Origin: Achromobacter insolitus
GTDB taxonomy: Bacteria; Pseudomonadota; Gammaproteobacteria; Burkholderiales; Burkholderiaceae_B
Reading direction: 5' to 3'
DNA: 64,000 bases
Assembly (NCBI RefSeq): GCF_002209555.1
Contig: NZ_NJIF01000002.1
Location: 620,001 to 684,000 of the forward strand
A program made the translations under genes and the position numbers. Below are positions 8,580 through 17,831 of this stretch, piece by piece. The notes under the pieces were generated by a model. The model made no database searches and was not told the DNA's origin. It saw nothing but the letters and a program-made list of their open reading frames with translations. The stretch's first letter is position 1; each line of letters opens with the position of its first letter.

Positions 8580-9632
8580 TCAGCCGACGCGCGCTTCGCG
8601 CCACACGCCCAGCGCGTCCTGCACGGGGCGGTCGGAATAGCTGAACAAAGTGGCGTCGTCCAGCGCCGCCAGTTGCACGGGCTGCCAGGACGGGGCGACG
8701 AAGACGTCGCGCGGGCCGAAGTTGAATTCCTGGTCGCCGATGCGGGCCGTGCCGCGGCCTTCGACCACGCTGTAGACCGTGGAGTCGGTGCTGCGGTAGG
8801 TCTTGCCGTGGAAGCCGGCGGGCAGGAACTGCATGAAGGTGGCCATGGTCGGCATGGGATAGCCGCCCGTGGCTGGATTCAGGTAGCGCAGCTTCACGCC
8901 GTCCCACGGGTCCAGTTCGCCATGGCGGTAGAGCTGGTCCAGTGCTTCGCGGCTGCGTTCGTAGGGGTAGTTGAAGATGGGCGAGGTGCCGCTGGCGGTC
9001 TGGTGCCGTACGGGCGCCATGTTGTGGCCGTAGCGGGCCATGCTGTCGCCTTCCGGCCGCGTCACGGGCTGGGTGGCCGAGGGATAGTTTTCGGCGAAGC
9101 CCGCGTCGAGGAAGCGCAGCAGCGGGATGTCCAGGCCGTCCAGCCAGACCACTGGTTCGCCGCCCTCGGCGGTCTCCGCATTGCCGTGATCGTGCCAGGT
9201 CCAGGACGGCGTGATGATGAAGTCGCCGGGGTGCATGGTGGTGCGTTCGCCGTTCACTGCGGTGTAGGCGCCGCGGCCTTCGACGATAAAGCGCAACGCC
9301 GACTGCGTGTGGCGATGGCTGGGGGCGATTTCGCCGGGCAGGATCAGTTGCAGGCCCGCGTACAGGCTCTGGGTGATGCTGGCCTGCCCGGGCAGGCCCG
9401 GGTTTTCCAGGATGAGCACGCGGCGCACGGCTTCTTCCGCCGTGATGAGCGTGCCAGACGCCATGACGTCGTCGCGGACGTCTTCGTATTTCCAGATGGC
9501 GGGTACGCAACGCGGCGCGGGTTCGCGCGGCACCAGGTTGTGCAGGGACTCCCACAGCGGGGCCATGTGCTTGCGGGCGATGCGGGCGTAATAGGCGGCG
9601 CGGTCCGCGCCGGGATTGTGACCGTCGGGCAT
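8580..9632 (-). CDS. Gentisate 1,2-dioxygenase
   Basis: Fe(II)-dependent bicupin ring-cleavage enzyme of 350 residues that opens gentisate to maleylpyruvate. The N-terminal cupin carries the iron ligands in [11 protein letters not shown] (His106, His108) and SWTWHDHG (His147). The C-terminal cupin ([16 protein letters not shown] and FVAPSW) is the structural partner. It is the first gene of the operon, with a GGAG ribosome site just upstream of the ATG, and it faces the divergent LysR gene at 9798. Confidence 0.95.
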   Translation of the reverse strand: MPDGHNPGADRAAYYARIARKHMAPLWESLHNLVPREPAPRCVPAIWKYEDVRDDVMASGTLITAEEAVRRVLILENPGLPGQASITQSLYAGLQLILPGEIAPSHRHTQSALRFIVEGRGAYTAVNGERTTMHPGDFIITPSWTWHDHGNAETAEGGEPVVWLDGLDIPLLRFLDAGFAENYPSATQPVTRPEGDSMARYGHNMAPVRHQTASGTSPIFNYPYERSREALDQLYRHGELDPWDGVKLRYLNPATGGYPMPTMATFMQFLPAGFHGKTYRSTDSTVYSVVEGRGTARIGDQEFNFGPRDVFVAPSWQPVQLAALDDATLFSYSDRPVQDALGVWREARVG

Positions 9633-9750
9633 GCTTGTCTCCGGAATGTCCGGCTGGCGCCGGCTTCGCGTGGCCGCCGCGTGGTTCGCGGCTGGTTCTG
9701 ATGTGGAGACGATTATGCGGAAGGAGCTATGTGTTTTGAAATGAAATTAT

Positions 9751-9771
9751 CTTATTATCCATATCAATAAG
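9751..9771. promoter_or_regulatory. Inverted repeat, candidate LysR operator of the gentisate operon
   Basis: CTTATT and AATAAG form perfect six-base arms around a nine-base AT-rich spacer. The element sits in the 165-base divergent region between gentisate dioxygenase and the LysR gene, about 120 bases before the dioxygenase start and 27 before the LysR start. Arms with this spacing fit a LysR-type recognition site. The surrounding 30 bases are strikingly AT-rich for this genome. Confidence 0.5.
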
Positions 9772-9797
9772 AATATACATACGAGACGAGGGCCTGC

Positions 9798-10733
9798 ATG
9801 GACTGGACCCACCGGCTGCGCTTGCGCAACCTGAAAATGCTCCTCAGCCTGGCCCAGACCCGCAACATCAGCCATTCGGCGGCGATGCTCAATACGACGC
9901 AGCCGGGTTTGTCCAAGTGGCTGAAGGATCTGGAAGACGACATCGGGCTGCCGCTGTTCGAACGGCACGCGCGCGGCTTGCGGCCCACGCCGCACGGCGA
10001 CGTGCTGATTGCGCATGCCCAGCGGGTGGAGGCGCAGCTGGATCGCGCCAGCGCGGACATGGCGGCGCTGCGCGAGGGCGGCGGCGGGCGGGTGGTGATC
10101 GGCGCGTCCGGCGCGTCGGCCTCGGACACGGTGCCGCTGGCGGTGATGAAGCTATTGGAGCGCATGCCGCAGGCGCGCGTGAAGTTGGTGGAGGGCACTA
10201 CCGACTTGTTGCTGGCGCAATTGGCGCAGGGTGACCTGGATATCGTGGTGGGGCGTTCGGCGCCCGAGCACCACGATCCCGCGATCCGCTTCGAGGCGCT
10301 GTACCTGGAACCCATCCATTTGGTGGCGCGGCCGCGGCATCCCCTGTTCGCGATCGAGCAGCCGTCCTGGCAGGATCTGTTGTCCTACCGCTGGATCCTG
10401 TGGCCCAAGGGCACGCCCATCCGCAATGCGGTGGACGCGGCGCTCGCGGCGGCGGGACAGGCGCCGCCGCCGGACCATGTCGAGTCCAACTCGGTGACCA
10501 TCAATCTCACGCTGATCAACAACAGCGACATGATCGGAGTGGCTTCCCACCGCGCGGCGCTGCGGTTTTCGCAGATGCGGGCGATGCGGATCATTCCGGT
10601 GCGGCTGTCCGGATTCGGATCGGTGGCGATGTATTGGCGCGAAGACCCGTTCCGTCCTATCGCGGTGCAGGAGGCGATGGCGGCATTGCGGAACACGGTG
10701 GCCGAACACGCGCCGGGCGCGGCGAGGGCGTGA
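9798..10733 (+). CDS. LysR-family transcriptional regulator of the gentisate operon
   Basis: A 311-residue LysR regulator with an N-terminal winged helix (about residues 8-66, including NISHSAAMLNTTQPGLSKWL as the recognition region) and a C-terminal periplasmic-binding-like effector domain. It diverges from the gentisate/hydroxybenzoate operon across a 165-base gap holding an inverted repeat, so it probably activates that operon in response to a pathway compound such as gentisate or 3-hydroxybenzoate. A GAGGG ribosome site precedes the ATG. Its stop shares one base with the start of the next gene. Confidence 0.92.
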   Translation: MDWTHRLRLRNLKMLLSLAQTRNISHSAAMLNTTQPGLSKWLKDLEDDIGLPLFERHARGLRPTPHGDVLIAHAQRVEAQLDRASADMAALREGGGGRVVIGASGASASDTVPLAVMKLLERMPQARVKLVEGTTDLLLAQLAQGDLDIVVGRSAPEHHDPAIRFEALYLEPIHLVARPRHPLFAIEQPSWQDLLSYRWILWPKGTPIRNAVDAALAAAGQAPPPDHVESNSVTINLTLINNSDMIGVASHRAALRFSQMRAMRIIPVRLSGFGSVAMYWREDPFRPIAVQEAMAALRNTVAEHAPGAARA

Positions 10734-11278
10734 TGGAGGCGCCGCGGGCGGGGCTGAACGCGTTGATCGCGCAGTGCCGCAAGCTGGAAGCCGCGCTGCC
10801 GGAGCGGGACGAACCCGCCATGTCGGCGGCGATGCATCGTTTCGTGGCGGCCATGGACGCGCGGCGCGCGCCGCCGGGAATGTGGTCGCCGCTGGTGCTG
10901 GCGGTGCTGGTAATGACGGGTGGAATCGGCGTGGGGATAGGGGTGCTGAGCCTGCTGCTGCGAGGTGCCGGCCCTGCGTTGGCGGCATTTGCGCTGGTGC
11001 TGGTTTGTGCACTGACCGCGCTGGCGCTGGCTATCGGGGTGGTGGCGTTCATGGGCGGGCACGCGTTCGGGCTGGTGGTGCTGAAGCGGCTGGCCTTGGG
11101 GTTGATTGCCGTCGGCTTTCTGGGAGTGATTGCCTGGACGCAGGGGGATGTGCGGGCGGTAGGGCCGGTAGTCGCCTTGCTCGGCGGGCTAGGGGCCTGG
11201 TTGGTGCTCAATAGCAATGGGTTTTATGTGTTTGCTGGGTATCAGATGGCTCGGAGGTATATGGAGCGGCGGGGGTGA
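10733..11278 (+). CDS. Small integral membrane protein, function unknown
   Basis: A 181-residue protein that I do not recognise. The N-terminal 50 or so residues are soluble and helical. Four hydrophobic segments follow, near 52-75, 80-105, 115-135 and 140-160, and the tail is basic (YQMARRYMERRG). The ATG overlaps the LysR stop codon by one base (TGATG), so the two genes are probably co-translated. It could be a partner of the hydroxybenzoate system or simply a co-transcribed passenger. Confidence 0.65.
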   Translation: MEAPRAGLNALIAQCRKLEAALPERDEPAMSAAMHRFVAAMDARRAPPGMWSPLVLAVLVMTGGIGVGIGVLSLLLRGAGPALAAFALVLVCALTALALAIGVVAFMGGHAFGLVVLKRLALGLIAVGFLGVIAWTQGDVRAVGPVVALLGGLGAWLVLNSNGFYVFAGYQMARRYMERRG

Positions 11279-11389
11279 TGGTTTGGTTTGATTGTTGAGG
11301 CATCTGTGGGCTCCCCGGGTTGAAACTTCACGGGCGCTGGGGCGGGTGGTGTGCTTGGCGTTCTGGCCACGGTCGGTGGCGTGTCTTGC

Positions 11390-11426
11390 GGGGCCCGCCC
11401 CAGGCCTGCCGCGCGGGCGGCCTTTT
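11390..11426 (+). terminator. GC-rich stem-loops followed by TTTT, possible terminator
   Basis: GGGGC/GCCCC (11390-11401) is followed by a GCCGC/GCGGC hairpin (11408-11421) and then TTTT at 11423-11426. This lies in the 177-base gap between the plus-strand membrane-protein gene and the convergent outer-membrane factor gene. The stems are short, so the call is tentative. Nothing else was recognised in this gap. Confidence 0.35.
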
Positions 11427-11455
11427 GGGGCTTAGGCTTTTTCTTGCGATTGCGC

Positions 11456-12934
11456 TTACTTCGCCGCCACCGTCTCCGGCGGCACGGGGTTTTCCCAGCC
11501 GCCGCCGATAGCGCGGATCAGGCCTACGGCCGAACGCGCTTGTTCGCCGCTGAGCTGCACGGCGACGCGTTGCTGCAGCAGCACGCTGCGGTCGGCTTCG
11601 ATTACATCGAGGTAGCTGATGGAGCCTTCTCGATACTGCGTATGCGAAAGCTTGGCGGCGCGGGCGGCGGCGTCGACGGCGGCGTCTTGCGCCTTGGTCT
11701 GGTCGGCCAGGATGCGCAGGTTGGCCAGGTGGTCCTCCACTTCGCGGAAGGCATTCAGCACGGTCTGGCGGTAGACGGCGACATCTTCTTCATAAACGGC
11801 TCGGGCGCGGTCCAGGCCGGCCTGGCGGCGGCCGCCGTCGAAGATGGGCATGGACAGCGCGGCGCCGACCAGCGGACCCAGCAGGAAGGTGCGGCTGGAC
11901 CACTGGAACAGGTTGCCGAGTTCCGATGACTCGTAGCCGAAGGCACCGGTAATGTCCAGGCGCGGGAAGAAGGCGGACTTGGCCGCGCCCACGCGGGCGT
12001 TGGCGGCGGCCATGGCGCGTTCAGCGGCAGCAATGTCGGGGCGGCGTTCCAGCAGCGTGGACGGCAGGCCGGCCGGGATGGACAGGGCGACCTTCTGGAT
12101 AGGTTGCTCGGGCATGGCGAAGTCCGCGGGCGCGCGGCCCAGCAACACGGCCAGGGCGTGTTCGGAGGCGGCGCGGCGGCGGTCGATGCCCAGGGCCTCG
12201 GATTGCGCGCTGGCGAGTTCGGCCTTGGCGCGAGCCAGGTCGAGTTCGCTGATGTCGCCGGCATCGTAGCGGCGCTGGATCAACTGGAGGGTGTCGGTGC
12301 GCAGCTTGACTGTCTGGCGGTAGAGCTGCGATTCGGCGTCCTGTTCGCGGACCAGGAAGTAGGTGGTGGCGACGTCGGCTTGCAACGCCAGCAAGACGGA
12401 ACGGTACAGCGCTTCGCTTTGCTGCGCGTCGGCGCTGGCGGCGTCATAGGTGGAGGCTACTCGGCCGAACAGGTCGGCCTCGTAGGACACGGCGCCTTGG
12501 GCGCGCCAAGTCGTCACCGGGCTGGTCGAGGTGCCGTCGGGCAGCCCCTGCGACACGGCCGAGGGGCGCTGCCGGTTGGGGCCGAAGGCGGCGTCCAGGT
12601 TGGGGAAGAAGCCTGCGCGGGCCTCGCGCTGCAACGCGCGGGACTGGGTCAGGCGGGCAGCTGCGGCCTGGAGGTTCTGGTTGGCCTTCTGGGCTTCTTC
12701 CTGCAACTGGTTCAGGCCTTCGTCGCCGAACACTTTCCACCAGGCGCCGCGCAGCGCGTCTTCCGACGGCTCGGCGGTTTTCCAGGTGCCGGCTTCGGAG
12801 GCGGGCAGGGCGGCTTCCTTGAATGCCGCGGGGACCGCGGCCGAAGGCCGTTCGTAGGTGGGGCCCACCGCGCAGCCGGCCAGCACGAGCAGGACGGCAA
12901 GCAGGGCGGAACCGCGGGTAAGTCTTTTGATCAT
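11456..12934 (-). CDS. RND efflux outer-membrane factor lipoprotein (OprM/OprN family, NodT type)
   Basis: A 492-residue TolC-like outer-membrane channel. The signal peptide ends in a lipobox, LVLAGC, with Cys21 as the lipid-bearing residue. Two OEP repeats follow (about 70-270 and 290-475), with SYEADLFGRV and a SLLERRPD-like stretch (STLLERRPDIAAAERAM) typical of the family. It is the last gene of the operon: membrane fusion protein, RND pump, outer-membrane factor. It completes the trans-envelope channel for drug export. Confidence 0.95.
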   Translation of the reverse strand: MIKRLTRGSALLAVLLVLAGCAVGPTYERPSAAVPAAFKEAALPASEAGTWKTAEPSEDALRGAWWKVFGDEGLNQLQEEAQKANQNLQAAAARLTQSRALQREARAGFFPNLDAAFGPNRQRPSAVSQGLPDGTSTSPVTTWRAQGAVSYEADLFGRVASTYDAASADAQQSEALYRSVLLALQADVATTYFLVREQDAESQLYRQTVKLRTDTLQLIQRRYDAGDISELDLARAKAELASAQSEALGIDRRRAASEHALAVLLGRAPADFAMPEQPIQKVALSIPAGLPSTLLERRPDIAAAERAMAAANARVGAAKSAFFPRLDITGAFGYESSELGNLFQWSSRTFLLGPLVGAALSMPIFDGGRRQAGLDRARAVYEEDVAVYRQTVLNAFREVEDHLANLRILADQTKAQDAAVDAAARAAKLSHTQYREGSISYLDVIEADRSVLLQQRVAVQLSGEQARSAVGLIRAIGGGWENPVPPETVAAK

Positions 12935-13009
12935 GATGACTATTCTCTTGTGGGCGCCTCCCGCCGCCGGGGCGGGAGGCGCTGGCTATGCTATTTCCGG
13001 CCCGCGGGG

Positions 13010-16000
13010 TCAGGCGTTGTGCTGCGTGGCGGGCGGCGCATTCGGGTCCAGGTGCGGCATGCACACCGGAGCTTCGTGCGGCGCGGCGGAGTGCAGCTTC
13101 TTGCCGCCCAGCGTGCGCAGCAGCACGTAGAACACCGGAGTCAGGAACAGGCCGAACAGGGTCACGCCCAACATGCCGAAGAACACGGCCACCCCCATGG
13201 CGTGGCGCATTTCAGAGCCGGCGCCCGAGGACAGCACCAGCGGCACCACGCCCATGATGAACGCGATGGACGTCATCAGGATGGGGCGCAGGCGCAGGCG
13301 GCTGGCTTCGATGGCGGCTTCCAGCGGACCGCGGCCATTCATCTCCAGTTCGCGGGCGAATTCCACGATAAGAATCGCGTTCTTTGCCGACAGGCCCACC
13401 AGCACCATCAAGCCGATCTGCGTGAAGATGTTGTTGTCGTTGCCGGTCAGGTAGACGCCCGTCAGCGCGGCCAGGATGCTCATCGGCACGATCAGGATCA
13501 CTGCCAGCGGCAAGGTCAGGCTTTCGTACAGCGCGGCCAGCACCAGGAACACCAGCAGCACACTGATGGGGAACACCCACAGGCCGGCGTTGCCTGCCAG
13601 GATCTGCTGGTAGGTCAGGTCGGTCCACTCCATCTTCATGCCGCGCGGCAGGGTCTCGGCGGCCACGCGTTCGGCCGCGGCCTGGGCCTGGTCGGACGAG
13701 TAGCCCGGTGCCGGGCCGCCGTTGATGTCGGCGGCGGTGTAGCCGTTGTAGCGCACCACCATTTCCGGCCCGAAGGTCTGGTTGACGGTGACCAGCGAGG
13801 ACAGCGGCACCATTTCGCCGGCGACGTTGCGGGTCTTGAGCTGCAGGATGTCATCGGCATGCGCGCGGAATTGCGCGTCCGCTTGCGCCCGCACCTGGAA
13901 GACGCGGCCGAATCGGTTGAAGTCGTTGACGTACATCGAGCCCAGGTAGATCTGCATGGTGTCGAACACTTCCGTCACCGGCACGCCCAACTGCTTGGCC
14001 TTGACGCGGTCCAGGTCCACGTCCAGCTGCGGCACGTTGATCTCGTAGCTGGAGAAAGCCGGGCCGAGCTCGGGGGTCTGGCGAGCCTTGGCCAGGAAGG
14101 CGGCCTTGGCACGGTCCAGCTCGGCGTAGCCGGCGGCGCTGCGGTCTTCGATCTGGAACTTGAAGCCGCCCAGGGTGCCCAGGCCCATGACGGGCGGCGG
14201 CGGGAACACGGCGATGAACGCATCCTGGATGGCGGCGAACTTCTGGTTCAGCGAGCCCGCGATGGCATTGCCCGACAGCGCGGCGCCCTTGCGCTCATTG
14301 AAGGGCTTGAGCATCACGAACACGATGCCGGCGCTGGAGCTGTTGGTGAAGCCGTTGATCGACAAGCCCGGGAAGGCGATGGCGCTTTGCACGCCGGGTT
14401 CCTGCAGGGCGATATCGCTCATGCGGCGGATCACGGCGTCGGTGCGGTCCAGCGAGGCGCCGTTGGGCAGCTGGGTGAAGCCGATCAGGTATTGCTTGTC
14501 CTGCGCCGGCACGAAGCCGCCGGGCACCAGGTAGGAAATGCCGATGGTCGCGGCCACCAGCACGGCGTACACGCCCATGGCGCCCGCCTTGCGGCGGATC
14601 ACGCTGGACACGCCCGTGCCGTAGGACTCGGAAGCGCGGCCGAACATGTTGTTGAACCAGTTGAAGAAGCGGCCGAAGACGCGGTTCATGCCGCGGGTCA
14701 GCCAGTCCGGCTTCTCGTGGTGGCCCTTGAGCAGGATGGCGGACAGGGCCGGCGACAGGGTCAGCGAGTTAAAGGCCGAGATCACCGTCGAGATGGCGAT
14801 GGTCATGGCGAACTGCTTGTAGAACTGGCCGGTCAGGCCCGTCATGAAGGCCAGGGGCACGAACACCGCGCACAGCGTCAGCGCAATGGCGATGATGGGG
14901 CCGCTGACTTCGCGCATGGCGCGATAGGTCGCGTCGCGTGGACTCAAGCCTGCCGCGATGTTGCGTTCGACGTTCTCCACCACCACGATGGCGTCGTCCA
15001 CCACGATGCCGATGGCCAGCACCATACCGAAGAGCGACAGCGCATTGATGGAATAGCCGAAGATCAAGAGCAGCGCGAAGGTGCCGACGATGGACACCGG
15101 CACGGCCAGCAGCGGAATGATGGACGCGCGCCAGGTCTGCAGGAACAGGATCACCACCAGCACCACCAGCGCGATCGCTTCCAGCAGCGTGTGAACCACC
15201 GCCTCGATACTGGCGCTGACGAACTGGGTGGGGTCGTACTCGATGCGGTATTCGACGCCCGGGGGGAAATCCTGGGCGAGTTCGGCCATGGCCGCGCGCA
15301 CCTTGGTGGACACGTCCAGCGCGTTGGCGCCGGGCGATTGCATGATGCCCATGCCCACCGCCTGCTTGTTGTCCAGCAGCGAGCGCAGGCCATATTCCTG
15401 CGCGTCGAGTTCGACGCGCGCCACGTCCGACAGATGCGTGACCGCACCGTCCGGCGAGGTCTTCAGGATGATGTCGCGGAACTCTTCCTCGGTCTGCAGG
15501 CGGCCGCGCGCGTTCACGTTCAGTTGCAGCGGCACGTCGCCCAGCGTGGGCGAGGCGCCGATGACGCCGGCGGCGACCTGCACGTTCTGTTCGCGGATGG
15601 CGTTGACGACTTCGGTGGCGGTCATGCCGCGCTGGGCGACCTTCTGCGGGTCCAGCCAGACGCGCATGGAGTAGTTGCCCGAGCCCCACACGGTCACTTC
15701 GCCCACGCCCGTGATTCGGGCCAGGCGGTCCTTCACGTTGAGGATGGCGTAGTTGCGCAGGTAGGTGATGTCGTAGCGGTCGTTGGGTGAAATCAGGTGC
15801 ACCACCAGCGTCAGCGTGGGCGAGCTCTTGGCCGTGGTCACGCCCAGGCGCTGCACGTCCGGCGGCAGGCGCGGCAGCGCTTGCGACACGCGGTTCTGCA
15901 CCAGCTGCTGGGCCTTGTCGGGATCCACGCCCAGCTTGAAGTTCACCGTCAGCGTCAGGTTGCCGTCGCTATTGGCCTGCGACTGCATGTACAGCATGTC

Positions 16001-16225
16001 CTCGACGCCGTTGATGGACTCCTCCAGCGGCGAGGCCACGGTTTCGGCGATGACCTTGGGGTTGGCGCCCGGATACTGCGCGCGCACCACCACCGATGGC
16101 GGCACCACCTCCGGGTACTCGGAAATGGGCAGCTGGAACATGGCCAGTATGCCCGCCAGCAACACCAGGATCGAAAGCACGCCGGCGAAGATTGGCCGGT
16201 CGATGAAGAATTTCGAGATATTCAT
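13010..16225 (-). CDS. RND multidrug efflux pump, inner-membrane transporter (MexF/OqxB type)
   Basis: HAE1-family proton/drug antiporter of 1,071 residues. It starts MNISKFFIDRPIFAGVLSIL and has the conserved SPLEESINGVEDMLY region. Transmembrane helix 4 carries the proton-relay acidic pair in GIVVDDAIVVVENVERN, and the C-terminal half contains LVGLSAKNAILIVEFARELE. The sequence is of the MexF/BpeF/OqxB branch, whose typical substrates are chloramphenicol, fluoroquinolones and trimethoprim; the substrates here are inferred. The pump gene follows the fusion-protein gene by 25 bases and precedes the outer-membrane factor by 75. Confidence 0.96.
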   Translation of the reverse strand: MNISKFFIDRPIFAGVLSILVLLAGILAMFQLPISEYPEVVPPSVVVRAQYPGANPKVIAETVASPLEESINGVEDMLYMQSQANSDGNLTLTVNFKLGVDPDKAQQLVQNRVSQALPRLPPDVQRLGVTTAKSSPTLTLVVHLISPNDRYDITYLRNYAILNVKDRLARITGVGEVTVWGSGNYSMRVWLDPQKVAQRGMTATEVVNAIREQNVQVAAGVIGASPTLGDVPLQLNVNARGRLQTEEEFRDIILKTSPDGAVTHLSDVARVELDAQEYGLRSLLDNKQAVGMGIMQSPGANALDVSTKVRAAMAELAQDFPPGVEYRIEYDPTQFVSASIEAVVHTLLEAIALVVLVVILFLQTWRASIIPLLAVPVSIVGTFALLLIFGYSINALSLFGMVLAIGIVVDDAIVVVENVERNIAAGLSPRDATYRAMREVSGPIIAIALTLCAVFVPLAFMTGLTGQFYKQFAMTIAISTVISAFNSLTLSPALSAILLKGHHEKPDWLTRGMNRVFGRFFNWFNNMFGRASESYGTGVSSVIRRKAGAMGVYAVLVAATIGISYLVPGGFVPAQDKQYLIGFTQLPNGASLDRTDAVIRRMSDIALQEPGVQSAIAFPGLSINGFTNSSSAGIVFVMLKPFNERKGAALSGNAIAGSLNQKFAAIQDAFIAVFPPPPVMGLGTLGGFKFQIEDRSAAGYAELDRAKAAFLAKARQTPELGPAFSSYEINVPQLDVDLDRVKAKQLGVPVTEVFDTMQIYLGSMYVNDFNRFGRVFQVRAQADAQFRAHADDILQLKTRNVAGEMVPLSSLVTVNQTFGPEMVVRYNGYTAADINGGPAPGYSSDQAQAAAERVAAETLPRGMKMEWTDLTYQQILAGNAGLWVFPISVLLVFLVLAALYESLTLPLAVILIVPMSILAALTGVYLTGNDNNIFTQIGLMVLVGLSAKNAILIVEFARELEMNGRGPLEAAIEASRLRLRPILMTSIAFIMGVVPLVLSSGAGSEMRHAMGVAVFFGMLGVTLFGLFLTPVFYVLLRTLGGKKLHSAAPHEAPVCMPHLDPNAPPATQHNA

Positions 16226-16250
16226 GGACGTTCTCGTTAGACGCGCCGGC

Positions 16251-17447
16251 TCAGTTCAGGGCAGCCGAAGCGGTCTTGACCGGGTTGCGTTGGGCCGCAA
16301 CCATGGGGACGACGGTGGGCGTCACGGCATCGCCGGGACGGATGCGCTGCAGGCCGTTGACGACGATGCGTTCGCCGGCGGCCAGGCCGGAATCGACCAC
16401 GCGCAGGCCTTCCTGGTTGGCGCCCAGCTTCACCTGGCGGTAGACGGCATGGTTTTTATCGTCCAGCACCAGCACATAGCGCTTGTCCTGATCCGTGCCG
16501 ATGGCCTTTTCGTCGATCAGCACGGCCTGGCGCGGTTCGCTGCCGCCCAGGCGCACGCGGGCGTACAGGCCGGGCAGCAGCAGGCCATCGCTATTGTCGA
16601 ACTCGGCCCGCACACGGATCGTGCCGGAGGTCGTGTCCAGGCGGTTGTCCACCGACTGCACGACGCCGGTGCGCGAATAGCCTTCCTCGTTGGCCAGGCC
16701 CAGCTCAACCGGGACGGAACCGGCACGGCCATTGCGCGCGGGGTTCACGTAGCGCAGGAAGGTCTGTTCGTCGACGTCGAAGGACGCGTACATCTTGGAC
16801 ACCGATACCAGCCGGGTCAGGGGCACCGACGCGGCGCCGGCGGCCACCACGTTGCCCACGGTGACCTCGGCGCGGGATACGCGGCCGGAGACGGGCGCCT
16901 CGATGCGGGTGTAGCCGAGGTTCAGCTTGGCATAGTCCAACGCGGCTTGCGCGCCCTGCAGATTGGCGGCCGCCTCGCGCGCGGCGTTCTGCTTTTCCTC
17001 GAAATCGCGGCGGGCGATGGCGTTGTCGGTCAGCAGGCGCTGGCCGCGGGCCAGTTCGCTGGCGGTGTACGAGGCGCGGGCGCGGGCGGCGGTCAGGGCG
17101 GCGGCGGCGCGGTCCACCTCGGCGGCATAGGGGCGGGGGTCGATGGTGAACAGCACGTCGCCCTTCTTGACGATGCTGCCGTCCTGGAAGTGCACGGCGG
17201 TGAGGGTGCCAGACACCAGCGGACGGATGTCGACGCGGTCGATGGCTTCCAGGCGGCCGGAGTAACGCTGCCAGTCCACAATGGTCTTGTTCAGGACCTC
17301 GGCCACTTCGACCGGCGGGGCGGCGGGGGCGGTTTGCGCCTGGGCGGCGTTGGCGCCGGCGGGGGCGCGGAACAGGGCGTAACCGCCACCGGCGGCGATG
17401 ACGGCTGCAAATACGGCGAGCACAGCAATACGATTGCGCGAAACCAT
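16251..17447 (-). CDS. RND efflux periplasmic adaptor (membrane fusion protein, MexE-like)
   Basis: A 398-residue HlyD-type adaptor linking the RND pump to the outer-membrane channel. Visible parts are an N-terminal hydrophobic signal/anchor, a lipoyl half-motif (LVSGTLTAVHFQDGSIVKKG), a coiled-coil hairpin rich in Ala/Arg/Glu, the second lipoyl half (IEAPVSGRVSRAEVTVGNVV) and beta-barrel domains. The ATG at 17445-17447 has AAGGAA six bases upstream; a longer frame upstream lacks support. The N-terminal segment contains no lipobox Cys, so the protein is probably anchored by its uncleaved helix. It is the first gene of the operon. Confidence 0.94.
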   Translation of the reverse strand: MVSRNRIAVLAVFAAVIAAGGGYALFRAPAGANAAQAQTAPAAPPVEVAEVLNKTIVDWQRYSGRLEAIDRVDIRPLVSGTLTAVHFQDGSIVKKGDVLFTIDPRPYAAEVDRAAAALTAARARASYTASELARGQRLLTDNAIARRDFEEKQNAAREAAANLQGAQAALDYAKLNLGYTRIEAPVSGRVSRAEVTVGNVVAAGAASVPLTRLVSVSKMYASFDVDEQTFLRYVNPARNGRAGSVPVELGLANEEGYSRTGVVQSVDNRLDTTSGTIRVRAEFDNSDGLLLPGLYARVRLGGSEPRQAVLIDEKAIGTDQDKRYVLVLDDKNHAVYRQVKLGANQEGLRVVDSGLAAGERIVVNGLQRIRPGDAVTPTVVPMVAAQRNPVKTASAALN

Positions 17448-17831
17448 GATGTTTCCTTGAGAAATGATGGGGCGAAAGCGCGCTTGCCTGTGAGAGCCTG
17501 GGGGCGGGAGGCGGCTGTGGCGGTCCAGGGCAGGCCTGTCCTGAGGACCCGGCGTAAATGCTGCGATGCAACATGCAATACTGCTGCGCATCCCAGGCAA
17601 AGGCGCCTGATCGGGGCGGGTCTTTGCAGTTACCGGAATCTGAGGGTAGGCATGCCCTTTGGCGGCGCCTGGCGGCAAGGGCACTTCAAGATGGTTTGCA
17701 TTCTGAGCGGTTTACGGGGTCGGATAAACCCGTATGTTTCGGCAACACTAGTCGCCAAGATCGACTAATCAACGTCGAAATCGGGTTATGCTCCGTCCAC
17801 ACCGACTATTTCCCCAAAGGACACCGTCGCC
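17448..17831. promoter_or_regulatory. Divergent control region between RND efflux operon and LysR gene
   Basis: This 384-base gap holds the promoters of the efflux operon (leftward) and the LysR gene (rightward). No gene or RNA was recognised in it. The LysR-proximal part becomes AT-richer and contains the inverted repeat listed separately. An AAAGGA ribosome site precedes the LysR ATG. Confidence 0.55.
17761..17778. promoter_or_regulatory. Inverted repeat, candidate LysR operator of the efflux operon
   Basis: TCGAC (17761-17765) and GTCGA (17774-17778) form perfect five-base arms around TAATCAAC. The element lies 54 bases before the LysR start, where autoregulatory LysR sites commonly lie. 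The ATCA...GTCGA arrangement is reminiscent of nod-box-like sites used by efflux regulators of the MexT type, but the match is partial. Confidence 0.4.

Noticed and set aside
12104..15790. A 1,228-codon open frame on the plus strand opposite the RND pump and outer-membrane factor genes
   Set aside because: It is the antisense shadow of two unmistakable efflux genes. Its His/Gln/Arg/Gly-rich composition has no domain pattern.
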